A stretch of 21,594 nt of DNA, from positions 1 through 21,594 of IMG/VR virus record IMGVR_UViG_3300028920_000298. One strand, given 5' to 3'. A program made the translations under genes and the position numbers. The stretch's first letter is position 1. Each line of letters starts with the position of its first letter. Below are positions 1 to 7,600 of the stretch, piece by piece. The stretch is from a virus. The notes below the pieces were generated by a model. It was not told the DNA's origin. It made no database searches and saw only the letters and a program-made list of their open reading frames with translations.

Positions 1-1750
1 CAATAACTGAGTTGGGTAGGTAAGTAGCAATGTCACCGATATCGTTAATACTCGCATTTTTAGTCTGTAGTTCGGTAAGCCAACCTCCTATTGTACAGTC
101 CCAGGAAAGCTCAAGTACAGGATTAAGTTCTTCTCCGAATGAAGCGGTATCATCGAATGTTCCTGCATCCAAGTTGCTTTTGTATCTACGCGCCAAGGTT
201 TCAGTTCCACCCGCGTGGGATACGATATAGCCGTCGGTAGTTGAAGAGCCTGAGTATAGAACTCCCGTATCATCTCCTGAATTAAGTACCGTAAAGGCCC
301 CTATATTCATAGTATCCAAGGTATAGGCATCCCTAACGATATTATAGTTTAAAACCCTATTGTTATAGGCAGCGTCAGATATGTCAGAGGTATAAGCAAA
401 TTTATATGTATTATCGTAAAAAACTCCTACGGCGTTTTCAATGTCAGCCTGGGAAATATCACGTACCTCTTGAGTAACTGAATCAGACACCAGCCGAGAA
501 GACATACCATCAAATAGATAGAGGCCGTCTCTTCCCCGATAAAAGAGGCCCAAAGGAGATACGGCCACACTATAAGGAGCCGGGCATCCTATTTTAGAGT
601 ATACTCCGCTAACGTACCAGTCGGTGGACGGTGTACCTTCAGTATAATATTTAGATATAGAGTTAGTTTTTCCTATAGTCAATAGTCCGCGAAAGGTTTT
701 TATAAATGTTATTTTGTCTCCGTCGTCTTTTTGAATTCTTTCAAAGTGAGTCGGATAGAAAAAGTCAGGGTTGTATATGTCGCTAAAATATAGATAAGAA
801 GGATAGGTTACATTTCCCGCTACAAAGGTATACTCATTATGATTGTACCATAAATTTCCAGTTGGAGGAGAACAATCATATTTTCCGGTAGTATCCCACG
901 CAGTCTGGCCCGTAAGAGTAGCGTCAGTCATTGTATCTGCGTAAACTGAAGTAGTATTGTCTTCGATCGTAGTAACTAGGTAATAACTGGTTTCAGCTTC
1001 TGCGGCAGCTTGGCTTGCCGCACCCGATATTCGATATATTTGTCGAGACGTAGTTCCTGTGGGCCCTATAGGAATGTCAGTTAAATATATATCCCGAACT
1101 GCAGCCCCTGTTAAAAGGGGATTACTTTTTGCCTGGGAGTAATAGGTAACTCCGCTGACCACGAACATTACCTTGTATACGTACCATTTTGCAGCGGTTA
1201 AATTGGCTCCTGTATTAAGTTCAGCGAATGGGGCACCTAGTTCAGCGCAAAGCTCCGTAGACGTACGTGAACCATCGGTATTCGCGGTAACTTGTGTATG
1301 ACCGTCGTATTTTATAGGGCGATCGGAATTGTTACCCCCTATGCATAGATCGTTGTAGGTAATGAATTGCCATCTTTTACCATCTGACAGTCCGGCATCA
1401 ATCGTTTGTGCCGTTCCGTCATTGTCTATTTTTAGAGTAGTTCCTGTAGCTGCCACTGTATAGGCTGTTCCATCGTTTTTATAGTAACGATGAAGCCCCG
1501 TAATAGCTGAAGTTCCCATATCGATTACACTAATTAAACTATTTCGCTTGCATAAAGCTGCGTATTTCTCGTTAACACGAAAATTCTCGTACCGATCCGC
1601 TGATTCGTTCGGAGAATTACTATCGGATACGTGGCTATTTAGTCCCTTGCTGAAATCAGAGAGTATAAAAGCTTGAAAGGGTTTTTCAGCTGCATTTGAG
1701 CTAAAAACCACTCCCATGCTGAGCGTCAATACAATAAGTAATTTCTTCAT
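1..1750 (-). CDS. Phage propeller-type tail-hub / DNA-stabilisation-like protein with signal peptide, 3' end missing
   Basis: This reading frame is open from an ATG at 1750 to the left edge, giving at least 583 residues. The start overlaps the stop of the upstream gene as ATGA. The first 21 residues (MKKLLIVLTLSMGVVFSSNAA) look like a classical Sec signal peptide. After it comes a stretch with GLN, NEsAdryeNF and a later R, the usual opening of short-tail phage structural proteins related by position to P22 gp10. The middle, about residues 300-460, has blade-like repeats: a YLYFSDIYNP segment, then GCPAPYSV and GRDGLYLFDG. I infer a beta-propeller protein at the tail hub or head-tail junction that plugs or stabilises packaged DNA. 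The gene follows a likely adaptor gene, which fits. A signal peptide on such a protein is unexpected. The family assignment is from pattern memory only; the stop lies outside the window. Confidence 0.7.
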   Translation of the reverse strand, partial: MKKLLIVLTLSMGVVFSSNAAEKPFQAFILSDFSKGLNSHVSDSNSPNESADRYENFRVNEKYAALCKRNSLISVIDMGTSAITGLHRYYKNDGTAYTVAATGTTLKIDNDGTAQTIDAGLSDGKRWQFITYNDLCIGGNNSDRPIKYDGHTQVTANTDGSRTSTELCAELGAPFAELNTGANLTAAKWYVYKVMFVVSGVTYYSQAKSNPLLTGAAVRDIYLTDIPIGPTGTTSRQIYRISGAASQAAAEAETSYYLVTTIEDNTTSVYADTMTDATLTGQTAWDTTGKYDCSPPTGNLWYNHNEYTFVAGNVTYPSYLYFSDIYNPDFFYPTHFERIQKDDGDKITFIKTFRGLLTIGKTNSISKYYTEGTPSTDWYVSGVYSKIGCPAPYSVAVSPLGLFYRGRDGLYLFDGMSSRLVSDSVTQEVRDISQADIENAVGVFYDNTYKFAYTSDISDAAYNNRVLNYNIVRDAYTLDTMNIGAFTVLNSGDDTGVLYSGSSTTDGYIVSHAGGTETLARRYKSNLDAGTFDDTASFGEELNPVLELSWDCTIGGWLTELQTKNASINDIGDIATYLPNSVI

Positions 1751-2457
1751 CGTATAACAGGTCCTTGCCATTTTGCGGTTTGGTCTAAGTCGGGACGTCT
1801 ACGTATTAAGTCATGCTTCTCTTTTCGCTCTTTAACGTATAAATTTTGATTACGATTAAATTCATCGTTCATGGTATCTTGCCCCAACATGGGTATTATT
1901 TTCCAGCGCGCATAGTAACAGATAGCAAAGTCAAATATTTCCAGGTGAGAAAGCTTAGATGTCGATCCTACGAAAGGATAATGACCCGTATCGGACATAT
2001 CCGTAGGAAGTTTAGTATAGAAATTCCAGAATCCATCTGAAAGAGAATCTGAAGGATGAGGAACTATATATAGGTTGTCACCGTCAATGGCGTAGTCTTC
2101 GGGACTTCCTGAGGAAATTTCATGCCAGTTAGGGCGATTTTCATCAAGCCACTCTATTGTACGTGGACTAAGCTTTTTCCACTTAGGTGAATCTCCGTCC
2201 CCTGAATTCCACCACAATCCTCCGCCCCCCTGGACAAGAAAATCCCCTAGGGCCGATGACAGTGTGTAGGGGTTTGCAGCCGATCCTTGATCAGCTACGG
2301 CATTAAATTTTTTATTCGTAGGTAATAGCTCGCAGAAAGCTGTTAAATCCACTACCCCCGCGTTAAGAATAGGGTCCAGGACGGTATCGGCTATCACGGA
2401 CGACTTACTTCCGGGAACCATAGCTCTAACGATAGCTCTAAAATTTTCAAGTGTCAT
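1747..2457 (-). CDS. Probable head-tail adaptor / connector protein
   Basis: A 236-residue protein without signal peptide or membrane helix. It starts with ATG behind a GGGG ribosome-binding site and its TGA overlaps the start of the next gene. The N-terminus is helical (TLENFRAIVRAMVP). The centre carries the motif NWHEISSGSPEDYAID followed by NLYIVPHPSDS and FWNFYTKLP, and the C-terminus is helical with a basic tail rich in R and K. This order of a W-H-P-x-Y-like segment, an I-P-x-P strand and helices is what I associate with adaptor proteins of podovirus-like phages, which join the portal to the tail tube (P22 gp4 by role). Its position directly before the propeller-type protein supports that. 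The call rests on motif memory and context. Confidence 0.55.
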   Translation of the reverse strand: MTLENFRAIVRAMVPGSKSSVIADTVLDPILNAGVVDLTAFCELLPTNKKFNAVADQGSAANPYTLSSALGDFLVQGGGGLWWNSGDGDSPKWKKLSPRTIEWLDENRPNWHEISSGSPEDYAIDGDNLYIVPHPSDSLSDGFWNFYTKLPTDMSDTGHYPFVGSTSKLSHLEIFDFAICYYARWKIIPMLGQDTMNDEFNRNQNLYVKERKEKHDLIRRRPDLDQTAKWQGPVIR

Positions 2458-2466
2458 AATGTCCCC

Positions 2467-2775
2467 TTATTTTATCTCTCCCTTGTCCTTGAGAATGTTT
2501 ACTATTGCCACGATTAAAAGGTCGAGCCAGCGGTCTTTAATATCTTGCACTGTCAATATTGTTCGAGCGAAATCAAAAACTTTCTGCCACTTTTCGTCGC
2601 CGGAGATATTCTCTGTAGACACCTCGATTATCTTACCCTTAATGGCGTCAAAGGCCTCCCGACCTATCTGGTAGGATACTTGCAGTATGAGGGCCTGCAT
2701 CTTCTCAATCAAGTCGCTTAAAAACGGCCATTTCCACCCATGAACCCAATTATAAAGTTTTGTTAGAAATGTCAT
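2467..2775 (-). CDS. Small helical protein, unknown function
   Basis: A 102-residue protein starting with ATG seven bases after a strong AAAGGAG site. It is predicted mostly helical, with a tryptophan-rich N-terminus (YNWVHGWKWPF), an acidic/basic middle, and a hydrophobic C-terminal helix around residues 81-97 (DRWLDLLIVAIVNILK) that is amphipathic rather than clearly membrane-spanning. It ends nine bases before the adaptor gene. The gene lies in a run of tiny genes that includes holin-like proteins, so a lysis or membrane-associated role is possible, but nothing in the sequence shows it. I do not recognise a family. Confidence 0.65.
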   Translation of the reverse strand: MTFLTKLYNWVHGWKWPFLSDLIEKMQALILQVSYQIGREAFDAIKGKIIEVSTENISGDEKWQKVFDFARTILTVQDIKDRWLDLLIVAIVNILKDKGEIK

Positions 2776-2926
2776 GTTTTTTCTCCTTTAGTTTTCTGCG
2801 TGCTATAATATCCTGTGTCCACGTAGTCCGTTTCTGGTCGTGGGGGTCGAAAGGTTTGCCGTCGGAAATTCGTATCTGCAAACCCTTTCCCTTAATTATT
2901 GAGCAAAGTTTTTCTAAAAGTGACAT
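2750..2926 (-). CDS. Small basic protein, overlaps both neighbours
   Basis: A 58-residue frame starting at an ATG inside the end of the preceding gene and ending inside the beginning of the next one, with 116 bases of its own between them. The translation looks protein-like: MSLLEKLCSIIKGKGLQIRI, then SDGKPFDPHDQKRTTWTQDI and a very basic tail (ARRKLKEKKHD). Without it, 116 bases of this tightly packed region would be empty, which is the main argument for the gene. There is no strong ribosome-binding site, so coupled translation from the upstream gene would be needed. No family is recognised. Confidence 0.45.
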   Translation of the reverse strand: MSLLEKLCSIIKGKGLQIRISDGKPFDPHDQKRTTWTQDIIARRKLKEKKHDISNKTL

Positions 2927-3116
2927 ACCATTTGTCCACCCAGGGAATTATAATATCCCTTATTATATCGGCACGTTTTTCCCCGACCTCGTTCTCAACA
3001 ATCTTCCTTATTTCATTGGCGGCGTCCTCGGCGTATTCCTCTGCGGGATGGTCTTGCACGAACCCCTGTAAGAATTTAACCACGCCCACGCCTTTAATGA
3101 ATTTGAGAATACTCAT
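2892..3116 (-). CDS. Small helical protein, unknown function
   Basis: A 74-residue protein with a hydrophobic, glycine-containing N-terminus (ILKFIKGVGVVKFLQGF) followed by a strongly acidic helical stretch (AEEYAEDAANEIRKIVENEV) and a second helix ending in WVDKWYVTF. The N-terminal segment could lie on a membrane surface but is too short and too charged for a confident transmembrane helix. The ATG at 3116 has no good ribosome-binding site. It resembles the 102-residue protein downstream in general make-up (hydrophobic start, helical acidic middle) but I see no clear sequence homology. Function unknown. Confidence 0.5.
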   Translation of the reverse strand: MSILKFIKGVGVVKFLQGFVQDHPAEEYAEDAANEIRKIVENEVGEKRADIIRDIIIPWVDKWYVTFRKTLLNN

Positions 3117-3272
3117 ATAAAATAGAGGCGGCTATCAGCCCGTTGGGTAGTTAAGTTTGGTTATTCACCTTATCGTGTTTCCACGCCCTGCTATTTCCTT
3201 GCTGATTAGGGGTTGCCAATCTTGGGAATTTCACCAAGTGGCTGGGGGTAACGACTTCCCCCTGTATTTAGC
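3117..3272. other. Intergenic gap with one GC-rich hairpin
   Basis: These 156 bases carry no convincing gene. The only structure seen is an inverted repeat of five G and five C (3244-3248 and 3258-3262) with AA/TT pairs possible inside the loop. It lies ten bases after the stop of the holin-like gene. There is no T-run after it on either strand, so it is not a typical intrinsic terminator; it may protect the 3' end of a processed message. Confidence 0.35.
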
Positions 3273-3470
3273 TCAGCCGCCTTTTTCTCCTTTTTTATCA
3301 TCTTCCGACGTCCTTGACCTGTATAAATCTCTGCCCATAGCCGTTACTACAGCAATAAGACCGCCTATCGCCATGTCGGTATATTTAGTCGTCGGCCCAT
3401 ATCCTACGAGTAGCACCACGGCTAAAAGTGTGTATAGAAACCCTACGAATTTCCAATCTACTGTTTTCAT
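3273..3470 (-). CDS. Holin-like two-helix membrane protein
   Basis: A 65-residue protein from the ATG at 3470, chosen over an in-frame GTG at 3482 because the ATG has an AAGGTGG site eight bases upstream and overlaps the previous stop as ATGA. Two hydrophobic helices are visible: residues 7-24 (KFVGFLYTLLAVVLLVGY) and about 32-46 (DMAIGGLIAVVTAMG). The C-terminal 17 residues are strongly charged and end in KGEKGG. Small size, two helices with a short turn and a charged tail match the general design of class II holins, which form the inner-membrane lesion for lysis. No endolysin is found next to it, so this remains a topology-based call. Confidence 0.5.
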   Translation of the reverse strand: MKTVDWKFVGFLYTLLAVVLLVGYGPTTKYTDMAIGGLIAVVTAMGRDLYRSRTSEDDKKGEKGG

Positions 3471-3679
3471 TGCATTATCCACCTTATTAACCAGCTTTTA
3501 AAACTTTCTTCCTCGCCTTTATACCACCAGACCTGACAATACCTACATAATCTTTTTACCCGCTTGTCAATCCCGTCATATCTGGGGTATAAGTCCGTAT
3601 ATGTGTCGTGCCGGAAATGCTCAAAGAACTTCGGGGGTTTATGCTCCCACATATTAGTTACTATGTCCCATTTTACCAT
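3467..3679 (-). CDS. Small tryptophan-rich protein with CxxC
   Basis: A 70-residue protein starting with ATG six bases after GAGAGG. It has seven tryptophans, a basic middle (DKRVKRL) and a single CRYC pair at residues 45-48, too little for a complete zinc site unless histidines 13, 21 and 24 contribute. Its start codon lies inside one copy of a 14-base direct repeat. The stop overlaps the start of the holin-like gene, so the two are probably translated together. Function unknown. Confidence 0.6.
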   Translation of the reverse strand: MVKWDIVTNMWEHKPPKFFEHFRHDTYTDLYPRYDGIDKRVKRLCRYCQVWWYKGEEESFKSWLIRWIMQ

Positions 3680-3716
3680 TGTTAACCTCTCGTGATTGGT
3701 TAACCATTGTTAACCT
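3675..3716. repeat. Two 14-base direct repeats around a start codon
   Basis: The sequence ACCATTGTTAACCT occurs at 3675-3688 and again at 3703-3716. The second copy is joined on its left by GGTTAA, making an inverted repeat GGTTAA...TTAACC with a six-base loop. On the coding strand the first copy holds the start codon and part of the ribosome-binding region of the 70-residue gene; the second overlaps the stop of the 31-residue gene. It may be a binding site or the trace of a small local duplication. Confidence 0.7.
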
Positions 3717-3810
3717 ATTTTCTTCCCCACTTGATTATAAGCATTATCATTATTGCGTGAACCACGCCCCCAACGTAACAGAGCATATAGTTTATTTCAG
3801 CTTGAGACAT
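3715..3810 (-). CDS. 31-residue single-helix membrane peptide
   Basis: A small frame MSQAEINYMLCYVGGVVHAI followed by MIMLIIKWGRK. Residues 9-27 form one hydrophobic helix, with a basic C-terminal tail (KWGRK) that predicts the tail in the cytoplasm by the positive-inside rule. The ATG at 3810 lies inside the end of the preceding gene, in another frame. No strong ribosome-binding site is seen, so coupled translation is assumed. Among the neighbouring small membrane proteins it could be a lysis accessory factor such as a pinholin or antiholin, but size and topology alone do not prove it. Confidence 0.5.
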   Translation of the reverse strand: MSQAEINYMLCYVGGVVHAIMIMLIIKWGRK

Positions 3811-3938
3811 TTACAGCCCTGACGCTTTAACATTCCCCATGCCATTTCAATTACCATACCCCAATTTTCTTCTTCGGCATGGTCCTTGATGTGTTGCTTA
3901 ATCCGTAGTAATTCTTTATCGTTGTCTATCTTCATCAT
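3792..3938 (-). CDS. 48-residue small cytoplasmic protein
   Basis: A frame starting MMKIDNDKELLRIKQHIKDH and ending RQGCKCLKLK. It is charged, helical in make-up, and has a CKC pair near the end. Two adjacent ATG codons (3938 and 3935) are possible starts; GAGGG close upstream favours the second. It begins five bases after the stop of the preceding gene and overlaps the next one by 19 bases. Coding is supported by the good protein-like composition and tight packing. Function unknown. Confidence 0.55.
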   Translation of the reverse strand: MMKIDNDKELLRIKQHIKDHAEEENWGMVIEMAWGMLKRQGCKCLKLK

Positions 3939-3942
3939 GCCC

Positions 3943-4230
3943 TCACCTGGCTTGCCTGTTAGCATTATCATTGTCCCCCCCTTGTAGGGCTAGTCGTAAA
4001 TACCTAACCTCCACTTTTAGTTCGGCGACAACAGTCAAAAGTTCGGTATTGATTTTGCTTTGGTCAGACAGAGCCGCCTCTCTCTTAGTTGTCTCTAACG
4101 CAATAGCACAGCTTAACGGGGCGTAAACTATGGTATAAATCAGGGATATGATGACTAATGTGGCGGCTATAATCGCACCGCCCCACCGCATAATTGCCCA
4201 GAACCAATCATTCGCATTGCCGTTTGCCAT
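3943..4230 (-). CDS. Membrane-anchored coiled-coil protein, spanin-like
   Basis: A 95-residue protein starting with ATG behind GGGGG. Residues about 15-37 form one long hydrophobic helix (MRWGGAIIAATLVIISLIYT). Residues 47-82 are a likely coiled coil (TTKREAALSDQSKINTELLT, continuing with regular leucine and valine spacing), and the tail is polar. One N-terminal membrane anchor followed by a coiled coil is the design of inner-membrane spanins (Rz-type), which help breach the outer membrane in Gram-negative hosts. It is also the design of many unrelated small phage proteins, and no lipoprotein partner with a lipobox was found. It overlaps the preceding gene by 23 bases. Confidence 0.5.
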   Translation of the reverse strand: MANGNANDWFWAIMRWGGAIIAATLVIISLIYTIVYAPLSCAIALETTKREAALSDQSKINTELLTVVAELKVEVRYLRLALQGGDNDNANRQAR

Positions 4231-4378
4231 GCTTACCCCCTAGCCATTTTTTTACCGCTTTTTTATACTGCTTTGTGTGGTCGTATTCACATTGGACTTC
4301 ACGCTTTAATGTCTCAATCAGTTCCTCGGCAGTTACAACATTGAAGTCGCCTTTAAGATAATCGCCTATCATTATCAT
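4208..4378 (-). CDS. Small basic protein, unknown function
   Basis: A 56-residue protein if translation starts at the ATG at 4378, which overlaps the preceding stop as ATGA. A longer in-frame version (from 4453) would run across the preceding gene and is unlikely. The protein has an acidic middle (TAEELIETLKREVQCEYDH) and a lysine-rich C-terminus (KKAVKKWLGGKHGKRQCE) with cysteines at positions 29 and 55. No family is recognised. Confidence 0.55.
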   Translation of the reverse strand: MIMIGDYLKGDFNVVTAEELIETLKREVQCEYDHTKQYKKAVKKWLGGKHGKRQCE

Positions 4379-4671
4379 TTTATTTCCAGAGTTTTTGACG
4401 TGGTTTTTTCTGTCACGCCTTGCTTGTCGGCCTCGGCAATCAGGGCGTTCCACTTGTCAATCTCGGCCTGTAGTTCGTCCGCCTTTGCCTGATAATTAGC
4501 CTGTTGCTTTACAGCCTCGTCCCTTTTGGCTATGAGGTCGACGTAGTTGTATCGGGTGACTTTTTCAATCGTTTCGGTCTCCACCAAAGCCCCGTCGTCA
4601 CCCTTTTCGTAGGTCTTAGCATAAGCGGTTACGGCAAACAGCATCATTAAAACAAACCATATTAACCTCAT
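4375..4671 (-). CDS. Exported small coiled-coil protein
   Basis: A 98-residue protein whose first 18 residues (MRLIWFVLMMLFAVTAYA) form a typical Sec signal peptide with an AYA cleavage site before KTYE. The mature part of about 80 residues contains a coiled coil from roughly residue 43 to 85 (LIAKRDEAVKQQANYQAKAD and on). No lipobox cysteine is present, so a soluble periplasmic product is predicted. The ATG overlaps the stop of the spike gene as ATGA, so both are made together. It could be a periplasmic chaperone or partner of the likewise signal-bearing spike, or a soluble lysis factor. No family is recognised. Confidence 0.65.
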   Translation of the reverse strand: MRLIWFVLMMLFAVTAYAKTYEKGDDGALVETETIEKVTRYNYVDLIAKRDEAVKQQANYQAKADELQAEIDKWNALIAEADKQGVTEKTTSKTLEIK

Positions 4672-7600
4672 AAGTTATACGCTCCTTTCATAAGCAAGTA
4701 TATCTGCCACATCTGCGTAGCCGTAGCCTCTACGCCTTTGACGAAGAACAACGCCCCCATATCTCCTAAGAACGGATAATTAGCACCATTCGCGCCTATC
4801 TCCGTGGTTGTGGTAGAGGCCTCCATTGCGACATAGGAAACATCATTGGAAGCCGTCGCCGCAACTGCCACGCCGTCCACATAGAACGTAATGCCGTTCA
4901 TTGAAGTCGCACCGCCACCGCCGTCATAAGTTACGCCTAAGATATGGTCGCCCGTTGATACTGCGCCGTCTGTTAAACTGTTGACCAACCCTACCGAAGC
5001 GTCCCTACTATACCACTGTATTTTTTCGTCAGCGGTCAATACCCATATCCATTGGTCGAACCATACGCCTATAATGTCTTGTAAATCAGCCCCGTTGACT
5101 ACCTCTGCTTTTACAACGATAGTAACCTTTTGGTCGTTAGAGCCGTCGCCTAAATCAAAGTCGCTGTCGTTGCCCATGTAAAGGCGGTCATTCGTGCCGT
5201 CGAAGTCAAGCTCATAACAGAAACCCTTATATAATTGGTCGGAAGCTGTCCAGTCTGCGTCGGGGTCGTAAGTGAAGTCGTTGTTAGCTGGTGAATAGTC
5301 CTGTTCCGTCCCCCCGTCCGAAGGCGTGAGCCAGAGTAGCGCAAGGTCTAAATCTCCAAGAACACCGAGAACATCGGCGGCGAGATTGTAGGAGAACTGG
5401 TCGGAAATCGTGCCACCCTGTAATTCGCCCGATGATATAATCAGGTTTCCCGTCCCCTCCTCTCTGGGGTTTATTATTGTGTTTGTGTTGTCAAACACAA
5501 CTGAACAGTCGTTAGAGTTACCGATGTATATTTTATCATCGTCTCCCCCCAGGTGCATCCTCCCACCTGCGTTATATAACTGCCAGTTACTGGCCGCCTT
5601 TGTTAATTCAGCCAGATATATTTGATACCCGTTAGTTATCGTTTCAGTCGAATCTGCGTGTTTACCGATGTCCGCCATATATATACCCGCAAACGTCTGG
5701 ACTGTGCCTGCACTGTTTTGGGTTAGCTGAGGATTGGAATATATGCCATATAGGGATAGAGAGGTTCCGGCAGTATGATATACTGTCGGCTGTGATAGTA
5801 TACCAATAGTAGGGTAGGTATCAACCGACCCGACAATTTGCGGCGCGATGGAAAGCCCGTAGAGATAAGCCGTCGAATTAGAGCTAGGGTGTATCCTGGG
5901 TTGGAAAAGCATACCGTAAATAGTCCCTGACGTATCATTGTAACTTCTGTATGCGTTAATTACTCGTGAATCGTTTGGTGCTACGCCCAAACCCAAATTA
6001 CCCGTAAACTGATGACCACCAGCCCCCACCAACTGTGAGTTGTATTGCACATGAGTTCCGTCATACGAGATTGCCGCATCTTTGTCCGTCCCTATCTCGA
6101 TTTTATCGCCGTCAGTTGTTAATCGTATATTACCCGACACCTCCAATTTCTCGTCGGGGTCAGATACCCCAATACCGACGTTACCCGTGCTTTCCTCTAC
6201 CTTTAAAAGTGTCTGGTCTGTGCCGTCCCTGACATAGAAGTCCTGATTGCCGTCATTATCGTCGTCAAGGTCTATCACTATATCGGCATCATTAGCACTA
6301 ATTTTAGCCAGTGAGCCATTAGTAAGATTTAGGTTTCCGTTCAGAGATAGGGCGTTGGTGCTTGCATTCCACCCCAAGCCATTATCGGTTTTTATTTCGC
6401 CTCCCGTGCTAGCTTCGAAAATAGCGAAAAAGCACGAAGTGTCGGTAGATGTATCAGCTAATGTTGACGTGTTCCCATTAACGTCCAACTCCGCACCAGG
6501 ACTCGTCGTCCCGATGCCGACGTTGCCGGTATCGCTTTCTATGTGTAACTTTGTATCTCCATCAACTTGAAAATATAAATCATCACCAGAATCAATAAAG
6601 AATTTTCTTCCATCTACTGTTTTAAATTCAACGCCCAACGAAGAGTTTGCGATACGAAACCTCTCATCACCACCGTAAGTGAAAAGCATCCATAATTGAC
6701 TAGCAGCATTTAAATCTGATAGTTTCCAAACTGGGTCATCTGATAATCTCCCTCCACTGCCATATGTTGAATAAACGGCACCATTCACATCCAACTTCGC
6801 CGACGGACTCGTCGTCCCGATGCCGACGTTACCCGTGCAAGTATTTGCACTCGGCACGCTCGGCACGCCAGCGGCTATCCACGCCATGCCAGCGATATAA
6901 CTGCCTGTGTCGTAAAATATGTTCGTGCCTTCCCCACAGGGAATGTCAATGTAAGCCGTATATGTCCCCGTCGAAGTCCCTCGCCATATCCTTAAAACGG
7001 TATTGGCATATGTGTAGGTAGATATCGCAAAACTCTTATTATCGCCCGTAGCGGTTTCACTGACCTCTGCTGAATTGTCGGTATTGTAAGAGCCTTGATA
7101 GATTGCTACAGTATAGTAATAGGTCGTGGTATTCGCAATCGCACCAGGATAGTCCGTCCCCTCGGTGACTGTTATAGTGGGATTGGCGATAGTCTTATAC
7201 GCCGCTATCGTGGCATTGTTCGGGCTTCCGTCACTATTTACACCCTCTAAAGCCCACGTCCCTGCAACGTTGTGCAACAGAACATCACCCGTTAAAAGGC
7301 GTTTATTGTTTGCTAAAAGTGTATTTAGTGTGCCATCAGTAGCCGTTGCGGTCAATCCCATGTTATCGTAGATTAACCTAGTGAGGGAATACAGGAGATG
7401 TTTATTATTAGTCAGCCTTACTGTGGAGTTTTCTTCAATAGCGTTTATCTTTAAGAAATCAACCCCTACAGTTGTGGCTGTGGTGATATTCCTTACGATA
7501 GTGTTATTCTCTATCGTGACATGACAAGGCGTGTTTCCGTCGTTGTCTATATAAATAGGCTCATAGGTATATATATCCCATAAGTAATTATTTCGTATCG

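Noticed and set aside
3151-3234. A 27-residue GTG-started frame on the minus strand in the gap after the holin-like gene
   Set aside because: No ribosome-binding site, and the composition gives no support; kept as gap.
6160-6830. Repeats in the spike gene considered as a CRISPR array
   Set aside because: They are in-frame coding modules with long unequal spacing and protein-level conservation, not regular short repeats.
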